A stretch of DNA of 64,000 nt from Chryseobacterium phocaeense. GTDB taxonomy: Bacteria; Bacteroidota; Bacteroidia; Flavobacteriales; Weeksellaceae. The translations under genes and the position numbers were made by a program. Shown piece by piece: positions 43,077-51,939 of the stretch. The stretch covers positions 1,550,001 to 1,614,000 of the forward strand of contig NZ_LT827015.1 in assembly GCF_900169075.1 (NCBI RefSeq). The letters are read 5' to 3'. The stretch's first letter is position 1; each line of letters starts with the position of its first letter. The notes under the pieces are model-generated. The model was not told where the DNA came from. It worked only from the letters and a program-made list of their open reading frames with translations, and did no database searches.

Positions 43077-43088
43077 CAATTGCGAGTT

Positions 43089-43119
43089 CAAATTTATGAA
43101 TAATTTATTATCTACCAAA
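43089..43119 (-). promoter_or_regulatory. Predicted promoter of the dioxygenase gene
   Basis: On the minus strand: -33 TTTG at 43119-43116, a 19-base spacer, and -7 TAAATTTG at 43096-43089. A full match to the consensus, pointing to the ATG at 43016. Confidence 0.6.
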
Positions 43120-43233
43120 TAAAAAGTAAAAAAAATGTAAAAATTAAAAACTTGACTGTCAGGTATATACATCTATATATCATATCACTTTACACAACTT
43201 ATTGATTCTAAAAATCACCTTACAATACCTTAT

Positions 43234-44760
43234 ATGAACAACAATCAAATGCCCGCCGGAGACATCCTGGGCGCTTCCTTACCTCACATTTCGGGGAATT
43301 TTGGAAATATTTTTCATTCTGATAATTATGATCATTATCGTTCCGCTGTTAAAGAAACTTTAGACCTTGTGGGAACATTCCTTCACAGAAACGATAAACC
43401 CTTCAGCGGAATAGAAGCCAAAGAAATGAAAGGCATGGTACAGCAGATAGACCTTAATCAAAAACTGTCTTCTTACCAGGAACTTCTTCAGGAAGTAGAT
43501 ACTATATATGTAAAGCACGCTACTGCTTTTCACTTACCACAATATGTAGCACACCTTAACTGTCCGATTGTTATTCCAGCTCTTGCGGGAGAAATTCTTG
43601 TGAGTGCGATCAATTCTTCCCAGGATACCTACGACCAGAGCGCCGGTGGAACCTTTATGGAAAGAAAACTCATCGACTGGACGGCAGAGCAGCTAGGATA
43701 CAATCCGGAAACCAGCGACGGCGTTTTCACTGCCGGAGGATCACAGAGTAACCTGATGGGGCTTGTGATGATGCGCGACTGCTTTTCTCAGAAAAGATAC
43801 AATCACAATATCAAATTAGATGGACTTCCACAGGAAGCAGGGCGTTTCAGAATCTTTGTTTCAGATAAATCCCACTTCAGCAACTTAAAGAACGCCTCTA
43901 TTATGGGGTTAGGCGAGAAATGCATAATTAAAGTTCCTACGGACGAAAGATTCTGTATGGATATCACTTTGCTGAAAAAATACATTAAAAGGGAAGAACA
44001 GCTGGGGAATATTCCGATTGGAATTGTAGCCACCGCCGGAACTACGGACTTTGGAAATGTAGATCCGCTGGAAGATATCGCCAATATTGCAGAGCAGTAC
44101 AACATCTGGATGCATGTAGATGCCGCCTATGGATGTGCTTTGTTATTGAGCGAAAAATACAGACATCTTCTGAATGGTATAGAAAGAGCAGATTCTGTGA
44201 CAATAGATTATCATAAGTCATTCTTTCAGCCGATCAGCAGCAGTGCGTTTATCGTTAAGAACAAAAGAGAACTGAGAATCCTTAAACACCACGCAGATTA
44301 TCTGAATCCTGCGGAGATGGATGAAGAGGAAATCCCTGCACAGATCAACAAATCCATCATCCAGAGTACCAGAAGATTTGATGCCCTGAAACTTTGGTTT
44401 ACCTTAAGAATGATGGGTAAAGAACAGCTTTCCGAATATACGGATACGGTGATAGACCTTACCAAAGACGTAGCTTCCATGATCCAGGAAAATGCCAACT
44501 TTGAGCTGCTTTCCGATACGGACCTGAGCGTCCTGGTTTTCCGTTATATCAGAGAAGACATTGAAGATCTGAATGCTTTGAACCAATACATCAAAATGAA
44601 ACTGTTCTACAGCGGTGAAGTTTTGGTAGCCAGTACAAAAGTAGACGGAAATTTTTATCTGAAGTTTACTTTCCTTAACCCAATTACAACAACAGAAGAC
44701 GTTCATCAAATTTTAAACAAAATAAAAGCTCATGGAGAAGACTTTGGTACAGCAAACTAA
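43234..44760 (+). CDS. PLP-dependent (hydroxy)lysine/diaminobutyrate decarboxylase of the NIS siderophore operon
   Basis: 508 residues of the group II decarboxylase family (DDC/AADC/RhbB-like). The Schiff-base lysine is K328 in TIDYHKSFFQP; the cofactor region HVDAAYGCA and TAGTTDFGNVDPLE are intact. In siderophore loci this enzyme makes the diamine arm: cadaverine from lysine, or 3-hydroxycadaverine if it acts on the product of the divergent dioxygenase. Its 3' end overlaps the next gene by 29 bases, a sign of tight coupling. First gene of the nine-gene operon. Confidence 0.9.
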   Translation: MNNNQMPAGDILGASLPHISGNFGNIFHSDNYDHYRSAVKETLDLVGTFLHRNDKPFSGIEAKEMKGMVQQIDLNQKLSSYQELLQEVDTIYVKHATAFHLPQYVAHLNCPIVIPALAGEILVSAINSSQDTYDQSAGGTFMERKLIDWTAEQLGYNPETSDGVFTAGGSQSNLMGLVMMRDCFSQKRYNHNIKLDGLPQEAGRFRIFVSDKSHFSNLKNASIMGLGEKCIIKVPTDERFCMDITLLKKYIKREEQLGNIPIGIVATAGTTDFGNVDPLEDIANIAEQYNIWMHVDAAYGCALLLSEKYRHLLNGIERADSVTIDYHKSFFQPISSSAFIVKNKRELRILKHHADYLNPAEMDEEEIPAQINKSIIQSTRRFDALKLWFTLRMMGKEQLSEYTDTVIDLTKDVASMIQENANFELLSDTDLSVLVFRYIREDIEDLNALNQYIKMKLFYSGEVLVASTKVDGNFYLKFTFLNPITTTEDVHQILNKIKAHGEDFGTAN

Positions 44761-47158
44761 GGTGGCAGAACAGGCACAGGAAATTACAGTACGTATTCTC
44801 CTGAACGGAATGCTCCGCGAACTTGGAAACGGAAAATTTTACCAGGGAGTTCCAAAATATGATACCTTAACAGCAAGTGCACTGCAGAACAGTACTTATC
44901 CGCTCCACATCAGGTTTGATCTGAAAAAAAGCGAAGTTTTCTTATTTGCTCCCGTTTCCTACCGTTCCGAAAGTACGTTTCATAACTATGGAATGCCTTT
45001 ATGGATCGTAGATCACAAAAATCAGACGGTTTCTGAAGCCGATCTTGATCAATTGACTGCTTTGGTGTATCAGGAGCTTTCTGAAGGAGCTACCCAACAG
45101 GGACAGGAACTGTTCACCAAGAGAGTTCAAAACAGCTTCAGGAATCTTCAGATGATCATGAATGAAGGATTAAAAGATAAAGATGCATTAACGTATTCTT
45201 TCCTTGAATCTGAACAGCAGCTTCCTGTAGGACACAACCTTCACCCTTTTACAAAAGCGAGAATGGGATTCTCCAGAGAAGAGCAGCTTCTTTACGGTCC
45301 GGAATTCAATAAAGGAATCCTGCTTGAATATTTTCTGGTTCATAAGAGCTGTGTAAAAGAAAATTCAGTGCTGGATATTTCCTATGAAGAGTTTTTGAAA
45401 AGCCTGATTTCATTACCGGAAAACCTTGAACAGAAATACCTGAATGAAGGCGAGTCTGTTTCAGATTTTTATACCGTGCCATGCCATCCGTGGGAAGCCA
45501 GCTACCTTTTATCTACGGAAGAAGGCGCAGAAATGGTCAGCAACCGTACATTAATCCATATTGGAGTTTTGGGAGAAGAATTTTATTCCACATCTTCCAT
45601 CCGTAGCATGTACAGCGAGAATATTCCATGGATGCCTAAATTTTCGTTAAATGTCCTTTTAACGGGATCAATAAGAATCAATACGGAGAAAGATCTGGCC
45701 AGAGGCTATGCATCAGCATTATGGCGTAAGCATGCCGCAGGATCATTTGAAAAGGATTTTAATCAGTTCAGACTGCTTCTGGAGCCGGTAACATTAGGGG
45801 TTTATCATGAAGATAAAAATATCGAAAGCCTTAATCTTCTGATCCGTGAAAATCCGTTTTCACCGGAGGACAAAATTGTATTATTAGCAAGACTTTGTCA
45901 GGATGAGCCTTCGGAAGGACAGAATTTTATCCAGAAATTCTTTACGGAAGTTTCGGAAAAACAGGGAACAGGTCCGGAAGAAACTGTGAAATTATGGTTT
46001 GAGAAGTATATTAAATTACTGATCACTCCTTTAAATCATCTTTACAGCCAATACGGAATGGCTCCTGAAGCGCACCAGCAGAACCTTCTGATACAACTGG
46101 ATGACCAGCTGATGCCACAGACTCTTTTTGTAAGGGATGCGCAGGGCTATTTACTGAGAGAAAGTGCAAGAGAACAATACACTGAGCTTTCAAAGGAATA
46201 TCCTGAGATTGAAGATCTTTTCATCAGGGATGAGCGTCTTCTGGACATTATCTCTTATCATGTACTGGTGAGCAATCTTGCGGCATTGATTGCTTCTTTA
46301 GGGAAAACCGGATGGGCAAAGGAAAGGGATCTGATCAATATTTTACATGACGAATTTGAAAAAATTCACCAGAAAGAACCTTCAGATTTCACGCGTTATG
46401 CCCTTAAAAACCGGTTTTGGGGTACGAAAACCAATTTTAAAGCGGTAGCTAATGAAATTGACGGAATTACCAGTGCAGGCGCTATTTCTTACGCCAGAGT
46501 TCCTAATCTTCTTCATTACCACTATTTCTCTGACCAGCTGATTCAGCCGAAAGGAAAAGGGGTGTTTTTCAGCCGTTATTTCCAGAAAGATGATGTTACA
46601 GTTACCATGAGACCGATAGATCTAGATGAAGACCTTGAAATGCTTCACGAATGGTTTAACCGCGAGCATGCCATCAAAATCTGGCAGATGAACTGGCCGA
46701 TTGATGAGCTGGAAACGTATTACCGTTTGATGCTTCCGGGGGATGAAGCCCATAGCTATATTGTGATGAGTAACGGTGAACCTACCTGTAATATTGAGGT
46801 CTACTGGCCGTCCAGGGATATCGTAGGAGATTACTATGACGTGCTGCCTACCGATTACGGAACCCACCAGTTCATTGCACCAACAGATCCGAAGAAAAAA
46901 TTCGTTTCTCCATCCACACAATCAATGGTAGATTATGTATTTGCCCAGCCGGAGGTAGGAAAAATGGTAGGGGAAGGCTCTGTGGATTCCCTGGCTTCTA
47001 TGATGAATAAAGCCCATGTGGGTTTCAAAGTAGATAAAGTCATTGAAATGCCTCATAAAAAAGCCAACCTGAACTTCTGCTACAGGGAATGGTATTGGGA
47101 AAAATTCCCTCAGAACAAAGACGTAGAATTTACCGTAAAAATTACTGAACATGAATAA
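44732..47158 (+). CDS. NIS siderophore synthetase (IucA/IucC) fused to a GNAT acyltransferase domain
   Basis: 808 residues. The N-terminal part (about 130-590) is an IucA/IucC-type synthetase with the ATP/substrate motif GHNLHPFTKARMG near 165-177 and PCHPWE near 250. The C-terminal part (about 610-800) is a GNAT/AlcB-like domain (TVTMRPIDLDEDLEMLHEWFNREHAIKIWQMNWP, ASMMNKAHVGFKVDKVIEMPHKKANL), the N-hydroxydiamine acyltransferase type. Synthetase and acyltransferase, separate as IucA and IucB in aerobactin, are thus one polypeptide. It probably acylates the N-hydroxydiamine and condenses it with citrate. Overlaps the next gene by 8 bases. Confidence 0.92.
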   Translation: MEKTLVQQTKVAEQAQEITVRILLNGMLRELGNGKFYQGVPKYDTLTASALQNSTYPLHIRFDLKKSEVFLFAPVSYRSESTFHNYGMPLWIVDHKNQTVSEADLDQLTALVYQELSEGATQQGQELFTKRVQNSFRNLQMIMNEGLKDKDALTYSFLESEQQLPVGHNLHPFTKARMGFSREEQLLYGPEFNKGILLEYFLVHKSCVKENSVLDISYEEFLKSLISLPENLEQKYLNEGESVSDFYTVPCHPWEASYLLSTEEGAEMVSNRTLIHIGVLGEEFYSTSSIRSMYSENIPWMPKFSLNVLLTGSIRINTEKDLARGYASALWRKHAAGSFEKDFNQFRLLLEPVTLGVYHEDKNIESLNLLIRENPFSPEDKIVLLARLCQDEPSEGQNFIQKFFTEVSEKQGTGPEETVKLWFEKYIKLLITPLNHLYSQYGMAPEAHQQNLLIQLDDQLMPQTLFVRDAQGYLLRESAREQYTELSKEYPEIEDLFIRDERLLDIISYHVLVSNLAALIASLGKTGWAKERDLINILHDEFEKIHQKEPSDFTRYALKNRFWGTKTNFKAVANEIDGITSAGAISYARVPNLLHYHYFSDQLIQPKGKGVFFSRYFQKDDVTVTMRPIDLDEDLEMLHEWFNREHAIKIWQMNWPIDELETYYRLMLPGDEAHSYIVMSNGEPTCNIEVYWPSRDIVGDYYDVLPTDYGTHQFIAPTDPKKKFVSPSTQSMVDYVFAQPEVGKMVGEGSVDSLASMMNKAHVGFKVDKVIEMPHKKANLNFCYREWYWEKFPQNKDVEFTVKITEHE

Positions 47159-48467
47159 CGAGAATATATACAATGTGATTGGAATTGGAATTGGTCCTTT
47201 TAATTTAGGACTGGCCGCTTTATCCAACCCGATTTCTGAATTAAAAACCCTTTTCCTGGACCAGAGAGACGGCTTCGACTGGCATCCGGGATTAATGATT
47301 GACCATGTAACTCTGCAGACGCCATTCTTGTGCGACTGCGTATCCATGGCAGATCCTACCAATCCGTTAAGCCTTTTGAATTATTTAAAAGAAACGAACA
47401 GATTGTACAAATTTTTTATCCGGGAAGATTTTTTCATCCCGAGGAAAGAGTATAACCGTTACTGCCAGTGGGTCGTAAGCCAGCTTCCGCAGTGCCGTTT
47501 TTCCACGCAGGTTGTGGATATTGTGTATGAAGACGGATTGTATATAATCACAACGGTACATACCAAAACAAAAGAAACAGAAGTTTTCAGAACAGAAAGA
47601 CTGATTCTGGGAACAGGAACACAGCCGCATATACCTTCATTTATTCCGAAAGAAGATTCGCGTATTCTTCATACAAGTTCTTATTTGTACCGCAAGGAAG
47701 AACTTCTGGCTCAGGGTAAGAAAATTGCGGTGATCGGTTCAGGACAGAGTGCCGCAGAGGTTTTCTATGACCTGCTTCAAAGCCGCGATGAAGACACCCA
47801 GCTGGGCTGGTATTCCCGTCCGGACCGTTTCTTTCCGATGGAGTATTCAAAATTGACCTTAGAGCTTACTTCTCCTGATTATGTAGATTATTTCTATGGC
47901 AGAGACGAATCGGCCAGAAAAACAATTTTAAGCAAGCAGCAGGCACAGTTTAAAGGAATCAATTATGACCTGATCAATGAAATCTACGATTTTATCTACG
48001 ACCTGAATATCGATAATGCTGATCCGAAGCTGACGATTATTCCAAACAGCCAGCTGGACAGAGTAGATAACAGCGATCCGAACCGTTTAACCCTTGAATT
48101 TACACAACTGGAGCAGGAAGTTCCTTACGAACAGGAAGCTGATTATCTGGTGGTAGGAACCGGATACCGTTACCATGAACCTGCTTTCCTGAAGAATATC
48201 CAGCCCAGGATTAAAAGAGATTCAGGCGGGCTATTTGCCGTAAACAGGAATTATTCCATAGACCATAACGGCGGCGAAATTTACGTCCTTCATGCGGAAG
48301 TACATACCCACAGCTATATTTCAACGGACCTTGGAATGGCTGCGTACCGTAATTCCTATATCATCAATGACATATTAGGAAGGGAACATTATAAGATCGA
48401 AAAGAAAATAGCATTCCAGGATTTTGACGTTGAAAAACATGCTGCGATGCCCACTGCGAAAATATAA
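47151..48467 (+). CDS. Flavin-dependent lysine/ornithine/diamine N-monooxygenase (IucD/AlcA-like)
   Basis: 438 residues. FAD motif IGIGIGPFNLGLAAL near 6-20, NADPH motif IAVIGSGQSAAEVFYDLL near 188-205, and VGTGYR near 340 are in order. It converts an amine to a hydroxylamine, giving the N-hydroxy group that becomes a hydroxamate. Overlap of 8 bases with the NIS/GNAT gene and 6 bases before the second synthetase. The substrate is probably the decarboxylated diamine, by analogy with rhizobactin and desferrioxamine routes. Confidence 0.93.
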   Translation: MNNENIYNVIGIGIGPFNLGLAALSNPISELKTLFLDQRDGFDWHPGLMIDHVTLQTPFLCDCVSMADPTNPLSLLNYLKETNRLYKFFIREDFFIPRKEYNRYCQWVVSQLPQCRFSTQVVDIVYEDGLYIITTVHTKTKETEVFRTERLILGTGTQPHIPSFIPKEDSRILHTSSYLYRKEELLAQGKKIAVIGSGQSAAEVFYDLLQSRDEDTQLGWYSRPDRFFPMEYSKLTLELTSPDYVDYFYGRDESARKTILSKQQAQFKGINYDLINEIYDFIYDLNIDNADPKLTIIPNSQLDRVDNSDPNRLTLEFTQLEQEVPYEQEADYLVVGTGYRYHEPAFLKNIQPRIKRDSGGLFAVNRNYSIDHNGGEIYVLHAEVHTHSYISTDLGMAAYRNSYIINDILGREHYKIEKKIAFQDFDVEKHAAMPTAKI

Positions 48468-48473
48468 GAAACA

Positions 48474-50288
48474 ATGAACACCAATTTAAATAATACAATC
48501 ATCAGTCAGGAAATATGGCTCCAGGCCAACAGGGATCTTATGGCCAAAACCATTGCAGAGCTGATGCATGAAGAACGGCTGAAACCTGTTGAAATCCTTC
48601 AGGATGAACAGGGATTTACTGTTTTTAAACTTGAAACAGGAATTGGAAGTATAGAATACAGCTTCCGCGGTCAGGAAAGGATGATGGATTACTGGCATAT
48701 TGATAAAGACAGCATTCAGAAAATCACGGACAGTGTATCGTCTGCTGTTCTGAATATCCCTGAATTTTTCCTTGAAATGCAGACCGTACTTGATCTTGAT
48801 GCCAATACTTTAGCAAGATATACAGAAGAATTACTGTATACTTTATATTGCGATGCTTTAATCTTATCAAGAGGCGTGATGACTTCAAAAGATCTGGCGT
48901 CCAGCAATTACCAGACGGTAGAGCATCAGATGACTGGACATCCGTGGGTAATCGTAAACAAAAGCCGATTAGGATTTTCCCCGACCGATCTTGAAACATT
49001 TGCTCCCGAAGCAGCACAGGATTTAAAAGTGCTTTGGCTGGCAGCCCACAAAGACAGATCTGCTTTCCAGTCGCTGGAACATATTGATCAGGAAGAATTC
49101 TACCGTTCCGAAATGGGAAATGAATTATTTGAGAAATTCCAGCAAAAGCTGATCAGTGAAGGGAAATCCGTTCAGGATTATAATTTAATTCCGGTGCATC
49201 CGTGGCAGTGGGAACATAAACTGAAGATTCATTTTGCAGGGGATATTGCTGGCGGTATTTTAATACTGCTGGGAGAAGGAAATGATATCTACAGTCCGCA
49301 GCAGAGTATCCGTACCTTATTCAATATTAATCATCCTGAAAAAAGATACCTTAAAACTGCAGTATCTATTTTAAGCACGGGAAATATCAGGGGATTATCA
49401 CCAAAACAGATGAAAATTGCTCCTGCTATTACAGACTGGGTAAAAGGCCTGATCAAAGATGATGCTTATCTGGAAGACAAAGGAACCATATTTTTGGGGG
49501 AAGAAGCTTCTATTGCCTATCTGCATCCCCAATACAGTTCCATTACAGGAGTTCCTTACCAGTACAATGAATTCCTGGGTGCCTTATGGCGTGAAAGTGC
49601 CTGCAAATACTTAAAGGAGGATGAAGAAATGTTCACCATGGCTTCACTGCTTTTTGTGGATCAGAATGGAGTTCCTTTGGTTCAGGCTTTTGCAGAAAAA
49701 GCGGGTACCAGCATCAGACAGTGGATTACAGATTATCTTGACGCTTATCTTACCCCGCTGCTTCATATCTACTATACCCATTCTCTTTGTGTGACGCCTC
49801 ACGGGGAAAACATTATGGTCGTCCTGAAAAACGGATTGCCACAAAGAATTGTCATCAAAGATTTCGTGGATGATATCGTTCTGACCCCGGAAGCAAGGGA
49901 AAAACTTCCTGATCATCTGGCAGATGGACTGATCCAGTCTTCCAACAAAGAAAATGTACCGTTGTCTATTCTTCTGGGCGTTTTTGATGCATTCTTCAGG
50001 TATTTAGCCAATGTCCTGCATACACATTCCGGTTTTCAGGAAGAAACATTCTGGACCCTTGTTCATGAATGTATTGAGAACTACAAAAATCACAACCCTC
50101 ATCTGAACGAACGTTACGAAAAATATGATCTGTATGTGCCTGCATTTAAAAGGTTTTACATCAACAGTGTGCGACTGAAGAATGGCGGTTACAGCGAAAA
50201 TAAGGCATTTGCAATCCCGAAAAAAGATGGTGCACTGCCGAATCCGCTGTATCAGATTGTGAATAAAAACTCGGTAGCGGAAGTATGA
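48474..50288 (+). CDS. NIS siderophore synthetase (IucA/IucC family), second
   Basis: 604 residues, full length for a stand-alone synthetase. The motif appears as GHPWVIVNKSRLGFSPTDLETFAPE, in which the usual second His-Pro is replaced, and PVHPWQWEHKL is present near 240. C-terminal FhuF-like iron-transporter half (about 400-600, LCVTPHGENIMVVLKNGLPQRIVIKDF). It would make the second amide or ester bond of the siderophore. The MATE gene overlaps its stop by 4 bases (ATGA). Confidence 0.93.
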   Translation: MNTNLNNTIISQEIWLQANRDLMAKTIAELMHEERLKPVEILQDEQGFTVFKLETGIGSIEYSFRGQERMMDYWHIDKDSIQKITDSVSSAVLNIPEFFLEMQTVLDLDANTLARYTEELLYTLYCDALILSRGVMTSKDLASSNYQTVEHQMTGHPWVIVNKSRLGFSPTDLETFAPEAAQDLKVLWLAAHKDRSAFQSLEHIDQEEFYRSEMGNELFEKFQQKLISEGKSVQDYNLIPVHPWQWEHKLKIHFAGDIAGGILILLGEGNDIYSPQQSIRTLFNINHPEKRYLKTAVSILSTGNIRGLSPKQMKIAPAITDWVKGLIKDDAYLEDKGTIFLGEEASIAYLHPQYSSITGVPYQYNEFLGALWRESACKYLKEDEEMFTMASLLFVDQNGVPLVQAFAEKAGTSIRQWITDYLDAYLTPLLHIYYTHSLCVTPHGENIMVVLKNGLPQRIVIKDFVDDIVLTPEAREKLPDHLADGLIQSSNKENVPLSILLGVFDAFFRYLANVLHTHSGFQEETFWTLVHECIENYKNHNPHLNERYEKYDLYVPAFKRFYINSVRLKNGGYSENKAFAIPKKDGALPNPLYQIVNKNSVAEV

Positions 50289-51688
50289 GAAAGCTTCTGC
50301 ATCTTGTAAAAGAAGGCTCTGTATTTGCGTACGGAGCAATGGCAGGGAAAAAGGTCGAGCTTACTTCAGGCAGCATCAACCGTTCTATCTTCAGCCTTGC
50401 CATTCCTATGGTGATGGAGCTGGTGATGGAATCCGTATTTGTGAGTATCAACCTTTTGATTATTGCAAAACTCGGCGATAAAGTCCTTGGGCTTGTAGGA
50501 ATTGCAGACAACTACATCAATTTTGCCAATGCAATTGCCATTGGTTTAGGGATCGCTGCTGCAACACTGACGGCAAGAAGGGCCGGAGAAAAAGATCAGG
50601 AAGGAATGAGCCGTACTGCCCATTACATCATATTGCTGGCCGCGGCTTTTGCATTACTGATTGGCGGTCTTTCATTCCTTTTTGCCGGGGAAATCATCAG
50701 CTTCCTCGGGTTCAATACAGGAATCGTGGAGAACGGTCTTTTATTTTCAAAACTGGTCTTTTTAAGTATTGGCCTGGTGATTCTGCGTCTCTCGATTAAT
50801 GGATTGTTCAGAGGTGCCGGAGATGCGGATCTTGCGATGAAGTCACTTTGGCTTTGTCATACCTCCAGTATGATCTTTGCCGTGATCCTGGTCTTCGGGC
50901 TAGGCTTTATTCCTGCGTACGGGCTGATGGGTCTGGCTTATGCCACCATTTTATCCCGTTTGCTGGCGGTACTGTACCAGTTCTTTATTCTTCTTACCCG
51001 CAGGACAAGTGTCAATATTCTTACGAAATTTCACGTTGACCTGCCTTTAATCAGGAAAATACTGAAAATTACTTTTGGCGGGCTGGTTCAGTACATTATT
51101 CCTGCTTCCAGCTGGCTGATTATGGTGAAGATTATCGCCACTTTCGGGACTACGGCATTGGCGGGCTATATTATTGCCCAGAGGATTGCTTCGGTAGCCA
51201 CGATGCCTGCCTGGGGAATAGGAAACGCCGCCGGTGTTCTTACCGGACAGAACCTGGGAGCCGGAAATCCGGACCGCGCAGAAAAAACCGTGTGGAGAGC
51301 CGGAGGAATCAATATGACGTATCTGGTAGCAGTTGCCATATTCTGGCAGTTTGCCGCTAAATATGTGGTGACTTTCTTCACCCAGGAAGCTGAGGTTGCA
51401 CAGTATGCCATTCAGTATATCCATGTGGTATCGATGGCCTATCTCTTACTGGGCTTTACAATGGTGATCAGCCGTGCGCTTAATGCCGCAGGTAATATCA
51501 TGCAGGTAACGCTGCTGTACATGATCATGTTCTACGTTATTCAGCTTCCTTTGGCGTACCTGCTTGGGGTAAGGCTTCACTGGGAGCTGAAAGGAATATT
51601 TACGGCGATTGTTTCTTCGGAAATCGTATTGGCCGTATTATTCTTAATGATTTTCAAAAATGGTAAATGGAAAACTATAAAAATTTAA
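50285..51688 (+). CDS. MATE family efflux transporter
   Basis: 467 residues, 12 predicted membrane segments in two MATE repeats (SIFSLAIPMVMELVMESVFVSINLLIIAKLGDKVLGLVG; FGGLVQYIIPASSWLIMVKIIATFGTTALAGYII). Its place inside the operon and the ATGA coupling to the NIS synthetase point to export of the finished siderophore or an intermediate. Two bases upstream of the acyl-carrier-like gene. Confidence 0.92.
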   Translation: MRKLLHLVKEGSVFAYGAMAGKKVELTSGSINRSIFSLAIPMVMELVMESVFVSINLLIIAKLGDKVLGLVGIADNYINFANAIAIGLGIAAATLTARRAGEKDQEGMSRTAHYIILLAAAFALLIGGLSFLFAGEIISFLGFNTGIVENGLLFSKLVFLSIGLVILRLSINGLFRGAGDADLAMKSLWLCHTSSMIFAVILVFGLGFIPAYGLMGLAYATILSRLLAVLYQFFILLTRRTSVNILTKFHVDLPLIRKILKITFGGLVQYIIPASSWLIMVKIIATFGTTALAGYIIAQRIASVATMPAWGIGNAAGVLTGQNLGAGNPDRAEKTVWRAGGINMTYLVAVAIFWQFAAKYVVTFFTQEAEVAQYAIQYIHVVSMAYLLLGFTMVISRALNAAGNIMQVTLLYMIMFYVIQLPLAYLLGVRLHWELKGIFTAIVSSEIVLAVLFLMIFKNGKWKTIKI

Positions 51689-51689
51689 A

Positions 51690-51935
51690 ATGCACACAAC
51701 AGACGAATTTTACGAAATTATAGCCTCAGCAATCGCTGTGAAAAAGGAACTGGTAGACGAAAACTTAACCTATCAGGAGATTCCTGAATGGGATTCCATG
51801 TCGCACCTGCTTATTGTAGAGGCTCTGGAGCAGTTCTACCGTGTCAAGTTTGACTTTAATGACATCCTGGAAATGGGAACTGTCGGAAAGATCCGCGAAA
51901 AAATGAAAAAATACGATGTACTCGTAGAAAACTAA
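51690..51935 (+). CDS. Acyl carrier protein of the siderophore operon
   Basis: 81 residues with a typical ACP helical fold. The phosphopantetheine attachment serine is S36 in EWDSMSHLLIVEALE. Together with the adenylating enzyme encoded 4 bases downstream it forms a stand-alone loading pair. Carrier-bound acyl groups are unusual in NIS pathways, which otherwise use acyl-CoA and citrate directly. Confidence 0.9.
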   Translation: MHTTDEFYEIIASAIAVKKELVDENLTYQEIPEWDSMSHLLIVEALEQFYRVKFDFNDILEMGTVGKIREKMKKYDVLVEN

Positions 51936-51939
51936 GTAT

